Below are positions 34,170 to 43,265 of a DNA stretch of 64,000 bases, piece by piece. Source of the stretch: Bacteroidia bacterium (GTDB taxonomy: Bacteria > Bacteroidota > Bacteroidia > J057); contig JAWKNO010000001.1 of assembly GCA_041391665.1 (NCBI GenBank), positions 186,001 through 250,000 of the forward strand, in the 5' to 3' direction. Under the pieces are notes generated by a model. The model saw only the letters and a list, made by a program, of their open reading frames with translations. It ran no database searches and was not told where the DNA came from. Numbering within the stretch: the stretch's first letter is position 1; every line of letters starts with the position of its first letter. The translations under genes and the position numbers were made by a program.

Positions 34170-37100
34170 ATGAACAACCAGAATCAACAAATATTGAATC
34201 AGCGGATGCATGAGTTCCGCAAAAAGTATTATACAGATAAGATCATCAGGGGATCACTTTTATTGGTACTGCTGGTGAGTCTGATGCTTTTTATCGCACT
34301 GCTGAGTGAAGGGATTTTTGGATTTTCCACAAATGTCCGGACCGGGATCGTATTTAGTCTGGGTGCGATATTTTTGGGCGTAATGGGATATATGATTGTA
34401 TGGCCACTCACCCAGCTGTTTAATATTGCCCGTACAATTTCGGATTTTCAGATCGCGGATATGGTTCGCAGTGCCTTTCCCGACATCAATGATAAGTTGC
34501 TCAATTTCCTCCAGCTCCGCACGCAATACGATGATCCCAATTCTCTGGCTGGAGCTGCCATTGATTACAAGGCTGCCGAGATCGCACCTGTACGGCTGAG
34601 CTCTGCCATCAATCTCAACGTAAATAAAAAATACCTTTGGTTTCTCCTTGTCCCTGTTGGTCTGTATTTGATTACATATCTGGCGGATCCTTCGCTGCTG
34701 GGCACAAGTGGTCACCGGCTGGTCAATTATAACAAACCCTTTATACCGCCGGCACCCTTTAATATCACGATTGAAGAAGTACCACAAAAATTAATCGCAG
34801 GTCAAAACCATACATTCAAAGTTAATGTTGATGGTCGCGAACTGCCTTCTGAACTTTTTATTTTTATTCGTGATGACGGGGAGGAAAAAAGTCAATTTAT
34901 CGACTATAACCTCAACAAAACTTCTCCCACAGAATTTGAGTACACGCTTTCCGAAGTGAAAGAAGATTTTACTTTTTATGTAGCAAATCAGGAAGTGCGT
35001 TCGGAGAGTTTTTCTGTAGATGTATTGAAGAGACCCTTTATCAAAAATTTCGACGTAAAAATTGTGTACCCAGCCTATACCGGTTTAGGAACAGAAAAGC
35101 TGGAGCCCAATGTCGGAGATTTTAAAGTAATAAAAGGAAGTACAGTAACCTGGGAATTAAAACCACAGGGAGATATCGAAAATGCCTGGTTTGTTGCTGA
35201 TGAAAAATATGCATTCCGGAAGTCTGAGGCTGGCGATCAGTATGCACTTTCCCGGCAGATGATGAAGGATATGGAGTATTTTATCTCGCTCTCTTCTCCT
35301 GAAAATATTACCAATATTGACACGGTAAAGTACAGAGTGAATATCCTGCAGGACCGGTTTCCCTCCATTTATATTTTTTCTCCCAATAATGATTATCTGG
35401 TCAATCTTGACCCGGTGATGCCACTTGAACTTGAAATAGCAGACGACTATGGATTTACAAGGATGAGTCTGTTTTACCGGTTTACCAAGTCAGGGGGGAC
35501 CAGTGCAGTGTCCAGTCAATATAAAGAATATCCATTGACCATTTCTCCCAAAGTATTATTGCAGGGACTTTCTTATTTCATTGACCTTACCAGCCTTGGA
35601 TTGAGTGAGGGAGATGAACTCGAATATTTTATCAGAGTCTGGGACAATGATGGGATTGCAGGTGCAAAAGCTACGACCAGTGCAACATTTAAAGTGATCC
35701 ATCCTACCCTGGATGCCAAATATGATGAAATCAGTGATGCGCAGGATCAGGTGAAGAGTGATCTTGAGAAGATCAAGAAAACTTCAGAAGAACTGAAAGA
35801 TGCTTATAAAAAGATGCAGGAAAAACTGCTTGATCAGAAGAAGCTTTCTTTCGACGATAAAAAGGAAGTGCAGCGAATGATTGATGAGCATAAACAAATG
35901 CTGGATCAGTTGAAAGAAGCGCAGGAGAAATTTGAAGAGACGAAAGAGCAGTTGGAAGAAAATCAAATGATTTCCGAAGAGACTCTCAACAAATATGAGG
36001 AATTGAATAAATTCCTCGAAGAGATGGATAATCCGGAAATTGAAAAATTACTACAGGAACTTCAGGAAAAAATGGAAAACCTGAATCCTGAGGACATTAT
36101 GAATAAGATGGAGCAGCTTCAGCTCAATGATCAGGAAATGAAGGAAAGTCTGGAGCGCACATTGGAATTGCTGAAGCAACTGGAAGTACAGCAGAAGATT
36201 GATGAGCTGAAAAACAAGTTGGACAATGTGGAAGCCAAGCAGGAAATGCTGAATGAAAAACTTGATCAGGCAGAGACCCCTGAAGATTTGGAAAACCTCT
36301 CAGAAAGACAGGAAGAACTCAACAAGCAGATGGAAGGTGTGAAGGAAGACCTGGAAGATCTACAAGATATGAAAGATCAGACAAAGACCCCTGATGAAGA
36401 AAAGATGGATGACCTGCAGGAGAAGGCTGAAGATACCGAAGAACAGATGAAGTCTGCTTCTGACGAGATGAAGGAGGCTGCTGAGCAGATGAAGGAAAGT
36501 GGAAAGAAAAATAAGAAGGGTGCTGAAGAGAGTAAGGGGAATGCCTCTCAGTCTCAAAAAAATGCACAGCAAAAGCTGCAGGAAATGTCTGAAGAGTTGA
36601 GTGAGATGCAGATGAATATGCAGATGCAGCAGGATCAGGAGAATCTCGAAAATCTGAGAGAATTACTGGAAAACCTTCTCAAACTTTCTTTTGATCAGGA
36701 GGATCTGCGTGATGAAGTGAAAGCACTCAAATATGGTGATCCTTCACTGAAAGATAAAAGCCAAAACCAAAAGAAACTTCAGGATGATATGGAGCTTGTC
36801 TCCGACAGTCTGGCTTCATTAGCAAAAAGGATGTTTATGATCCAGAAAATGGTGTTGGATGAAAGTCAGAGTATCACAGAGAATATGCAGAAATCCCAGG
36901 TGTTTTTCCGCAATAAGCAGGTTCCCATGATTTCTTATCATCAGCAAGGCGCTATGACCAGCATTAATAATCTGGCAAACATGTTGTCTGATGTCATGAA
37001 GCAGGTGCAGGAACAAATGAAAAATGCGATGCCCGGGCAGGGAATGTGCAAGAAACCCGGGGATAATCCTAACATGAAAAGTATATCGGAGCAGCAGCAG

Positions 37101-37580
37101 AAACTCAATCAGCAGCTTCAGCAGATGATGAACTCGAAGAGTATGAGTCCTGAAAAATTGTCTGAGATGGCCGCCAGACAGGAAGCTATTCGCAAGCAAT
37201 TGAAAGAAGCTCATGATAAAATTAAGGAGAACGGTGAGAAGGGTTTGGGTGATATGGACAAGATCATGAAGGATATGAAGGAGTCGGAGACGGAGCTGGT
37301 CAATAAACAACTCACGCATGAGACCATGATGAGACAACAGGAGATATTAAACCGGTTGTTACAGGCAGACCAATCTGTAAGAGAACGTGAACTCGATGAC
37401 AAGCGGGAATCTAAAACAGGCCGTGAGATGGACACTAAATCTCCAGAAGAATTGTCCATCGAAGAATACAAAAACAAAATCCGGCAGGAATTGTTGAAAT
37501 CAAATAAATTGGAATATTCCAATGATTTCCTCATCTTGATCGAGCAATACTTCAAAAAATTAGAAGGCGCGAATGAGTAG
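34170..37580 (+). CDS. DUF4175-family membrane protein with long coiled coil
   Basis: A protein of about 1136 residues characteristic of Bacteroidota (DUF4175); function unknown. Two N-terminal transmembrane segments (about 28-48 and 55-78) and a third near 160-178 precede periplasmic beta-rich domains (about 205-520). The remaining roughly 600 residues are Glu/Lys/Gln/Met-rich coiled coil with repeating EEL/QEK/MKE heptads and almost no aromatic residues. The ATG at 34170 gives the family N-terminus; a GTG at 34149 would add seven residues. The stop overlaps the next gene by eight bases, coupling it to the anti-sigma-type ATPase and ybeY. Confidence 0.85.
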   Translation: MNNQNQQILNQRMHEFRKKYYTDKIIRGSLLLVLLVSLMLFIALLSEGIFGFSTNVRTGIVFSLGAIFLGVMGYMIVWPLTQLFNIARTISDFQIADMVRSAFPDINDKLLNFLQLRTQYDDPNSLAGAAIDYKAAEIAPVRLSSAINLNVNKKYLWFLLVPVGLYLITYLADPSLLGTSGHRLVNYNKPFIPPAPFNITIEEVPQKLIAGQNHTFKVNVDGRELPSELFIFIRDDGEEKSQFIDYNLNKTSPTEFEYTLSEVKEDFTFYVANQEVRSESFSVDVLKRPFIKNFDVKIVYPAYTGLGTEKLEPNVGDFKVIKGSTVTWELKPQGDIENAWFVADEKYAFRKSEAGDQYALSRQMMKDMEYFISLSSPENITNIDTVKYRVNILQDRFPSIYIFSPNNDYLVNLDPVMPLELEIADDYGFTRMSLFYRFTKSGGTSAVSSQYKEYPLTISPKVLLQGLSYFIDLTSLGLSEGDELEYFIRVWDNDGIAGAKATTSATFKVIHPTLDAKYDEISDAQDQVKSDLEKIKKTSEELKDAYKKMQEKLLDQKKLSFDDKKEVQRMIDEHKQMLDQLKEAQEKFEETKEQLEENQMISEETLNKYEELNKFLEEMDNPEIEKLLQELQEKMENLNPEDIMNKMEQLQLNDQEMKESLERTLELLKQLEVQQKIDELKNKLDNVEAKQEMLNEKLDQAETPEDLENLSERQEELNKQMEGVKEDLEDLQDMKDQTKTPDEEKMDDLQEKAEDTEEQMKSASDEMKEAAEQMKESGKKNKKGAEESKGNASQSQKNAQQKLQEMSEELSEMQMNMQMQQDQENLENLRELLENLLKLSFDQEDLRDEVKALKYGDPSLKDKSQNQKKLQDDMELVSDSLASLAKRMFMIQKMVLDESQSITENMQKSQVFFRNKQVPMISYHQQGAMTSINNLANMLSDVMKQVQEQMKNAMPGQGMCKKPGDNPNMKSISEQQQKLNQQLQQMMNSKSMSPEKLSEMAARQEAIRKQLKEAHDKIKENGEKGLGDMDKIMKDMKESETELVNKQLTHETMMRQQEILNRLLQADQSVRERELDDKRESKTGREMDTKSPEELSIEEYKNKIRQELLKSNKLEYSNDFLILIEQYFKKLEGANE

Positions 37581-37998
37581 TCAAACAGACACACAAAGGA
37601 TGTATAAGCAGCTAATTTTAAAGAGCCATCCTGATGCGATTCATGAGGTTGAAATGGCCATTGATGAAATCCGGTCCGAACTGGAGTTTAAAGAGGATGT
37701 ATATGGCAATGTCATGGTTGCCGTAACTGAAGCTGTAAACAATGGGATTGTTCACGGAAATAAAGGGGATGAGTCTAAAAGGATTTTCCTGGACTTTGAA
37801 ACGGTAAACCGATATCGCCTGGTTATTAAAGTTCAGGATGAAGGGGATGGGTTTGATCCCAAAACACTGGATGATCCTACTTCGCCCGAAAATATAGAGA
37901 ACATAGGCGGTCGGGGTGTATTTCTTATGCAGCACCTTTCTGACCAGCTTTCATTTTCAGATGATGGGAAAATTGTCGAGATGGTATTTAATATTTGA
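37573..37998 (+). CDS. Anti-sigma regulatory factor-type ATP-binding protein (RsbW-like)
   Basis: A 141-residue GHKL ATPase-fold protein of the serine kinase/anti-sigma family. The N box is VAVTEAVNNGIVHG, the G1 box is VQDEGDGFDP, and the G2 box is GGRGVFLMQHLSD. In the RsbW/SpoIIAB family such proteins bind sigma factors or phosphorylate an antagonist. No anti-sigma antagonist or sigma gene is adjacent. It is coupled by overlap to the DUF4175 gene before and ybeY after, an arrangement I believe recurs in Bacteroidota. Confidence 0.88.
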   Translation: MSSQTDTQRMYKQLILKSHPDAIHEVEMAIDEIRSELEFKEDVYGNVMVAVTEAVNNGIVHGNKGDESKRIFLDFETVNRYRLVIKVQDEGDGFDPKTLDDPTSPENIENIGGRGVFLMQHLSDQLSFSDDGKIVEMVFNI

Positions 37999-38441
37999 TG
38001 GAAGACTGTATCAATTTTTTTGTCGAAGAAATAGCGTTTAAGCTCAATAATGAGGATTCAATCTGTGATTGGATCCTTTCCTGCATTACAGATCATGGTC
38101 GGGAATGTGGTGAAATCAACTTTATTTTCTGTTCGGATGAGTATCTTATTGAGATGAATAAAGAGCATTTAGCGCACGATTTTTATACAGACATCCTTAC
38201 TTTTCCCTATTCAGAACCAGGTAAAGATCCGATCATTTCGGATATATATATCAGCGTTGACCGTGTCAAAGAGAATGCAGACACGCTGGCAATTCCCTTT
38301 TTAGATGAACTCCACCGCGTCATGATTCATGGGGTATTACACCTTTTGGGTTATGATGATCATGCAGAAGCAGATATTTTAAAAATGCGGGCAAAGGAAA
38401 ATGAGGCTCTTTTATCCCGCACATTTTCCTCTGAATCCTGA
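37998..38441 (+). CDS. ybeY: Endoribonuclease YbeY / rRNA maturation factor
   Basis: A 147-residue metal-dependent RNase involved in 16S rRNA 3'-end maturation and ribosome quality control. The zinc site is HGVLHLLGYDDHAEAD, the family HxxxHxxxxxxH with one extra residue in the usual GYDH. Upstream blocks are INFIFCSDEYLIEMNKEHL and DILTFPY. The ATG at 37998 overlaps the previous stop by one base (TGATG), a translational-coupling arrangement. The first parS site begins 4 bp after its stop. Confidence 0.93.
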   Translation: MEDCINFFVEEIAFKLNNEDSICDWILSCITDHGRECGEINFIFCSDEYLIEMNKEHLAHDFYTDILTFPYSEPGKDPIISDIYISVDRVKENADTLAIPFLDELHRVMIHGVLHLLGYDDHAEADILKMRAKENEALLSRTFSSES

Positions 38442-38445
38442 AGCG

Positions 38446-38461
38446 TGTTCCACGTGGAACA
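38446..38461. other. parS: parS centromere site 1
   Basis: The perfect 16-bp palindrome TGTTCCACGTGGAACA agrees with the ParB-binding consensus TGTTNCACGTGNAACA. It sits in the 20-bp gap between ybeY and the convergent glycosyltransferase gene, 6.4 kb from the putative oriC. Confidence 0.88.
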
Positions 38462-40015
38462 TTATTTTTTCTCCAATAAGTATATCTGGATTTCCTGATA
38501 GGTTCCTATCTTATGATACAAAGCTGGTTGTAAAAGGCTATCAGATAGTGTGGTTGAATCAGATACAATTAGGAATATATCCCCGAAGTTTCCTGTCCAT
38601 TTTTGCATTACCTCTCCATAATGTTTGGGGTTATTAAAAGAACTCCATCCTCGTTTCTTCAATAAGTACAGCGTATTATTCGGGCTGCGGTCAGGAATAC
38701 TGATGATATACTGGTCTTCTTTTAAGCCAATGGATGATAAATATTGGCGGAAATCATCCTCATAGAAAGCTGTTTTTTCCCTGTGATAAGCGTTGTTGGG
38801 GTCATAGTATTCTTTCATCTTTTCTCTGCTATATAGCACATTGGCCAAAAGGAATCCGATCAACAGGGTACGGGTGATCCAATGCTGCGATATATTGGGA
38901 TGTTTGTTGCTGAAAATATAGGCGCTTACGATCAGGATGGATGCCACAGCAAGCATATTGATCAGGTGATAGTATTCATGTCCACCTATTAGCTGGAAGA
39001 AAATGGATAGATAAATAAACCCGCCTATACTCAGAAGGATCGGGATAATAAGTAGTTCATATCTGACCTTTTTGTATTGAGTGATTATATATACAAACAA
39101 ACCCCCAAGGAAAATGTGCATAGTTGGCATATAAAAATAGGGGAGCTGCGTACGTATATCCCGAAGAATCCTGGTGATATTCTCAGTTGATGTCTGATAG
39201 ATTGGTCTGATTATTCCGGTGAAATGGTTGTATTCAAACCGGGTGCTATACCATGAAGCATACATATACCAGGTAATAATGACCATAACTGCCCCCAGGA
39301 AATACAGGAGATATACCCATGTTTTTTGATAAAAGACAGATGGGTTGCCATTCTTTAACCGGGAATAGATGAGTCTATTTCCCAAAACAATAATGACACA
39401 AACCACAATACTGATTGCTGCAGAGACTTTAATCAGGGCGGCGAGGGTGAAGAATAGAATAGCGACGATGAAATGTTTCTTTTTCTTAGAGAGTATATAG
39501 GCAGAAATGAAGTACCATGCCCACATACAGAGTGCAATTGCCGGGGGATCTGGAATAAATCCACTTGAATAGTAAACAAAAAATGGACTGGTATATACTA
39601 ACAATGGGATAAATATTGACCAGAAAGAATCGTCGATCAGGTTTTTGCATATACCCGATAACGCCCATAACCCCGAAAAAACGATAAGGATATTGATCAG
39701 TCGGAGGATAAATACATGGGGCCCAAACAATCTATACAGCATTCCGCTCACCCAATAGATAACGGGAAATTCCGCCACAGCCTGCCCTTTCCCATTGGAG
39801 AGTACATTGTTCATCGCTGGTGTAAAGAGGTTTCCATTCCCATTGTAATAGTTCCAGGCAAAAGAAGCACAGTCTGTCTGTCGCCAATGATGCCTTCCCT
39901 GCGGTTCTAATGGAAGTATTCCTGAAAAATTATAAGCTAATCCTAACCCAATCAAGGCCAGGATCAGCAGATAACGTGGGGGGAAATCCCTGATTTTTTG
40001 AATAATTGTAGTCAT
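38462..40015 (-). CDS. ArnT/PMT-like membrane glycosyltransferase (GT39/83 type)
   Basis: A 517-residue integral membrane protein with about 11 hydrophobic helices. The N-terminal block GRHHWRQTDCASFAWNYY resembles the first periplasmic loop of lipid-linked-sugar-dependent GT-C glycosyltransferases, including an acidic Asp as expected for catalysis. It probably transfers a sugar from a polyprenyl carrier to a lipid or protein at the periplasmic face; the acceptor is unknown. The frame stays open upstream to a TTG at 40078, but that part reads through the parS palindrome, so the ATG at 40015 is the better start. It is flanked by a parS site on each side. Confidence 0.82.
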   Translation of the reverse strand: MTTIIQKIRDFPPRYLLILALIGLGLAYNFSGILPLEPQGRHHWRQTDCASFAWNYYNGNGNLFTPAMNNVLSNGKGQAVAEFPVIYWVSGMLYRLFGPHVFILRLINILIVFSGLWALSGICKNLIDDSFWSIFIPLLVYTSPFFVYYSSGFIPDPPAIALCMWAWYFISAYILSKKKKHFIVAILFFTLAALIKVSAAISIVVCVIIVLGNRLIYSRLKNGNPSVFYQKTWVYLLYFLGAVMVIITWYMYASWYSTRFEYNHFTGIIRPIYQTSTENITRILRDIRTQLPYFYMPTMHIFLGGLFVYIITQYKKVRYELLIIPILLSIGGFIYLSIFFQLIGGHEYYHLINMLAVASILIVSAYIFSNKHPNISQHWITRTLLIGFLLANVLYSREKMKEYYDPNNAYHREKTAFYEDDFRQYLSSIGLKEDQYIISIPDRSPNNTLYLLKKRGWSSFNNPKHYGEVMQKWTGNFGDIFLIVSDSTTLSDSLLQPALYHKIGTYQEIQIYLLEKK

Positions 40016-40061
40016 AAATTCTACAAGAACCTTGTTTCTAAATGAGTTTTTAAAAAGCGTT

Positions 40062-40077
40062 TGTTCCACGTGGAACA
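40062..40077. other. parS: parS centromere site 2
   Basis: A second perfect TGTTCCACGTGGAACA palindrome, extended to 18 bp by flanking T/A (40061-40078). It lies in the divergent region between the glycosyltransferase and mnmG, 1.6 kb from site 1. Confidence 0.88.
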
Positions 40078-40160
40078 AACGATTAAGTGAATCACAATGA
40101 TGCTGAAAAGCTAAACAAAATCTATTTCAATCCGGTTGATTCCAATTCGAAAATTAGACT

Positions 40161-40168
40161 TAATTTTG
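40161..40168 (+). promoter_or_regulatory. -7 box almost abutting the mnmG start
   Basis: TAATTTTG matches TAnnTTTG and a TTG lies at 40136-40138, about 22 bp upstream, as expected for a -33 element. The mnmG ATG is at 40173, only four bases downstream, so transcription would begin at or near the start codon. Confidence 0.5.
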
Positions 40169-40172
40169 TACC

Positions 40173-42035
40173 ATGTTTCCAGAATATGATATTGTAGTAG
40201 TAGGAGCCGGCCATGCTGGTTGTGAAGCTGCCGCAGCTGCGGCGAATATGGGTATGCGGGTTATGCTCGCAACCATGAATATGAATACGATCGCTCAAAT
40301 GTCCTGCAACCCTGCCATGGGAGGAGTAGCCAAGGGCCAACTCGTTCGAGAGATTGATGCACTTGGCGGCTATTCGGGTATTGTTACAGACAAAACGATG
40401 ATACAATTTCGCATGCTGAACCGCTCAAAAGGTCCGGCAATGTGGAGTCCAAGAGCACAAAGCGACCGGATGCGCTTTGCCGAAACCTGGCGTCTGATGC
40501 TGGAGCAAACACCGAATGTCGATTTTTGGCAGGAAATGGTAACCGGGCTTTCTGTAAAAGGGGGTAGAGTAGTGGGCGTGATCACCCAACTTGGGCTGGA
40601 AATTCCGACAAAGGCAGTGGTACTTACTAATGGCACTTTCCTGAATGGGCTTATTCATATCGGCGAAAAACAGTTTGGCGGTGGGCGATCTGGCGAACGT
40701 GCCTCTGTCGGACTTACCGCTCAGCTGGAAAGTCTGGGATTCGAAAGCGGGCGAATGAAAACGGGTACACCTCCCAGAGTAGATGGCCGAACCATCAACT
40801 GGGCTGCACTGGAAGAACAGCCAGGAGATGAAGATCCTGGAAAGTTTTCTTTTATGGATACGCCTCGCCTTGCAACGCAAAAACCCTGTTATATTACCTA
40901 TACCAATACAGATACACACAATATTCTCAAAGAAGGATTCGACCGGTCGCCCATGTTTAATGGACGAATTCAGGGACTTGGTCCCAGATATTGCCCTTCT
41001 ATCGAAGATAAAATCAACCGATTCGCCGACCGCGATCGTCATCAACTTTTCCTCGAACCGGAAGGCTGGGACACAGTAGAAGTATATGTAAATGGATTTT
41101 CTTCCTCTCTACCCGAAGATGTGCAGTTTCGTGCGCTGCGATCCATCCCCGGTATGGAAAATGCCCGAATGTTCAGACCTGGCTATGCGGTAGAATATGA
41201 CTTCTTCCCACCAACCCAATTGAAACTTACGCTCGAAACGCAGCTGGTAGAAAATCTTTATTTCGCCGGGCAAATCAATGGTACCACAGGATATGAGGAA
41301 GCGGCCAGTCAGGGACTCATTGCCGGGATAAATGCGGCATTAAAACTTCAGGAAAAAGATCCGCTTATCTTAAAAAGAGATGAAGCGTATATCGGAGTAC
41401 TCGTAGATGATCTGGTAAATAAAGGCACCAAAGAGCCGTACCGTATGTTTACTTCCCGCGCTGAATACCGTACACTCCTCCGTCAGGATAATGCCGATCT
41501 TAGACTTACCGAACTTGGTTACCATATAGGACTGGCAAAAGAAGATCGATATCAAAAAATGATTGCTAAAAGATCTGCCGTTTCTTCCGTCATCGATCGT
41601 ATTGAGCAAACCTCTCTTTCTCCGGAAGAAGTGAACGGCTATCTCGAATCTATCGGAACCTCTCCGCTGAAACAGAAAGTTAAGTCCGTCAATATCCTTA
41701 CCCGCCCGCAAGTCTCTATAGAATCTTTGATCAATACCAGCTCCGAGCTGGCAGAAACTTTGGCCCATGTGGACATTGAATTTCTACACCAGGCAGAAAT
41801 TCAAATTAAGTATGCCGGCTATATTCAGAAAGAACTGGAACTCGCACAAAAGATGATGCGGTTAGAAGAAGTTCAATTTCCCGAAAACTTTAATTTTGGA
41901 AATATTACTTCCCTGTCTTCTGAAGCCCGGGAAAAGTTGTCAAAAATTCAGCCGAGAAGTCTTGGCCAGGCCTCCCGAATCAGTGGTGTGTCTCCCGCAG
42001 ATATTTCTATTCTTATGGTTTATATGGGACGCTAA
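40173..42035 (+). CDS. mnmG: tRNA uridine-5-carboxymethylaminomethyl synthesis enzyme MnmG (GidA)
   Basis: A 620-residue FAD enzyme which, with MnmE, installs the (carboxymethyl)aminomethyl group on wobble U34 of tRNAs. The Rossmann FAD motif is VVGAGHAGCEAA (about 8-19). Other family blocks are CNPAMGGVAKGQLVREIDALGG (bases from about 40306), RMKTGTPPRVDGR, the GTTGYEEAASQG block, FTSRAEYRTLLRQDNADLRL and, at the end, ASRISGVSPADISILMVY. mnmG often lies near oriC and par genes; here it is 8 kb from the putative origin and just beyond parS site 2. The short promoter-to-ATG distance suggests a leaderless transcript. Confidence 0.97.
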   Translation: MFPEYDIVVVGAGHAGCEAAAAAANMGMRVMLATMNMNTIAQMSCNPAMGGVAKGQLVREIDALGGYSGIVTDKTMIQFRMLNRSKGPAMWSPRAQSDRMRFAETWRLMLEQTPNVDFWQEMVTGLSVKGGRVVGVITQLGLEIPTKAVVLTNGTFLNGLIHIGEKQFGGGRSGERASVGLTAQLESLGFESGRMKTGTPPRVDGRTINWAALEEQPGDEDPGKFSFMDTPRLATQKPCYITYTNTDTHNILKEGFDRSPMFNGRIQGLGPRYCPSIEDKINRFADRDRHQLFLEPEGWDTVEVYVNGFSSSLPEDVQFRALRSIPGMENARMFRPGYAVEYDFFPPTQLKLTLETQLVENLYFAGQINGTTGYEEAASQGLIAGINAALKLQEKDPLILKRDEAYIGVLVDDLVNKGTKEPYRMFTSRAEYRTLLRQDNADLRLTELGYHIGLAKEDRYQKMIAKRSAVSSVIDRIEQTSLSPEEVNGYLESIGTSPLKQKVKSVNILTRPQVSIESLINTSSELAETLAHVDIEFLHQAEIQIKYAGYIQKELELAQKMMRLEEVQFPENFNFGNITSLSSEAREKLSKIQPRSLGQASRISGVSPADISILMVYMGR

Positions 42036-42338
42036 AAAATGGCCCTGAGATTTTAATAAAAACCGACCTCCCGGTATCTTGTAGGGGATGTGAAAAATAT
42101 ACGGCCTTTTTTTTGCGTATTTCGCACAATATTTTTGTGTAATTATTTGATGATCAATGGATTATGGACGTGAATTTTGATTTCTTGAATAAGGGTTTTA
42201 AGTCACGGGAAATGTAAATTTTTCCTTTTTTGGGATGGCCCTGGTTACCAGTAGTGAAAAAAAAGCCAGCACAAAAAAAAAGAAAAAAACGACTAACTTG
42301 CGACTCCCATATTGTTCCATTTTGTGTATTCCCAACGG
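42036..42338. other. Intergenic region, mnmG to methyltransferase
   Basis: About 300 bp of low-complexity, T- and A-rich DNA. It contains a TATTTTTG -7-like box (42130-42137) inside a small CACAA/TTGTG palindrome (42125-42139), which could start the methyltransferase transcript with a roughly 200-nt leader. A short lysine-rich frame (ATG near 42235) is present but not convincing. No RNA gene recognised. Confidence 0.35.
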
Positions 42339-43250
42339 ATGACAACTATTTCACAAAACCGAATTACTTATCAGACTTGTCCAGTCTGTGCTTCGCCGAA
42401 AATCCATTTAGTATTTTCTCCCAAAGATCATACGGTTTCGGGAGAGCCCTTTCAGGTATGGCATTGCGATCAATGTTCTTTCCGGTTTACTCAGGATATA
42501 CCGGTTCCCGAAGAAATCGGGAGTTACTATAAATCTGAAGATTATATTTCTCATTCCAATACAAACAAAGGAATTGTCAACCGGCTTTATCAGATGGTCA
42601 GGGAAATCACCCTGAAAGGAAAACGAAATCTGATCACCCAATCATCTGGAAAAAATTCAGGAAAGATTTTGGACATTGGTTGTGGCACAGGCGAATTTCT
42701 TGGTAAGATGAAAAACTCCGGATGGGAGACACTGGGGCTTGAGCCCGATGAAGGTGCCGCCAGTCTCGCTAAAAAAAATCACGGGTTATCTGTTCTTCCA
42801 TCCGACCAATTATTTTCTCTGGAAAATGGAGCATACGATGTGATTACCATGTGGCATGTGCTCGAACATGTCCATGAGCTAAAAGCGTATCTTCAAAAAA
42901 TACAGTTGCTGCTAAAACCCAACGGGCTGCTGATTATCGCTGTGCCCAACTACCAATCGCTTGACGCAGAGAAATACGGTGAGTTTTGGGCCGCTTATGA
43001 TGTGCCCCGGCATTTGTATCACTTTAGTCCTGGCTCAATGAAATTTCTGCTGGAAGAACAGCAGTTTCAACTTATGGAAATGAAACGAATGCCATTTGAT
43101 GCATTTTATGTGAGTCTTCTGAGCGAGAAATATATTTCAGGGAAAACCCGCCTCTTCGCGGCTTTTTTTACGGGACTGCGTTCTTATCTTCGAAATCTGC
43201 AAAAAGTAGAAACCGGAAGTTCTGTCTTGTATGTTGTGAGAAAGAAATAA
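42339..43250 (+). CDS. Class I SAM-dependent methyltransferase with zinc-binding N-terminus
   Basis: A 303-residue methyltransferase. The N-terminus has two cysteine pairs (CPVCASPK and CDQCS, about 13-50), likely a zinc ribbon as in methyltransferases acting on sugars or small metabolites. SAM motif I is ILDIGCGTGEF (about 110), and the later block ITMWHVLEHVHE is typical of the Methyltransf_23 group. A C-terminal hydrophobic/basic region follows. The ATG at 42339 is preferred over a TTG nine codons upstream. Substrate unknown; a role in surface polysaccharide or quinone-like lipid modification is possible. Confidence 0.85.
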   Translation: MTTISQNRITYQTCPVCASPKIHLVFSPKDHTVSGEPFQVWHCDQCSFRFTQDIPVPEEIGSYYKSEDYISHSNTNKGIVNRLYQMVREITLKGKRNLITQSSGKNSGKILDIGCGTGEFLGKMKNSGWETLGLEPDEGAASLAKKNHGLSVLPSDQLFSLENGAYDVITMWHVLEHVHELKAYLQKIQLLLKPNGLLIIAVPNYQSLDAEKYGEFWAAYDVPRHLYHFSPGSMKFLLEEQQFQLMEMKRMPFDAFYVSLLSEKYISGKTRLFAAFFTGLRSYLRNLQKVETGSSVLYVVRKK

Positions 43251-43265
43251 GCGGCTATTATTATT

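Noticed and set aside
36000..37200. Repetitive-looking DNA within the DUF4175 gene
   Set aside because: The apparent repetition comes from Glu/Lys/Gln heptads of the coiled coil, not from tandem DNA repeats.
42235..42345. Short lysine-rich frame before the methyltransferase
   Set aside because: About 35 codons of poly-A-driven lysines with no conservation signal I can judge; a chance frame in A-rich leader DNA is more likely.
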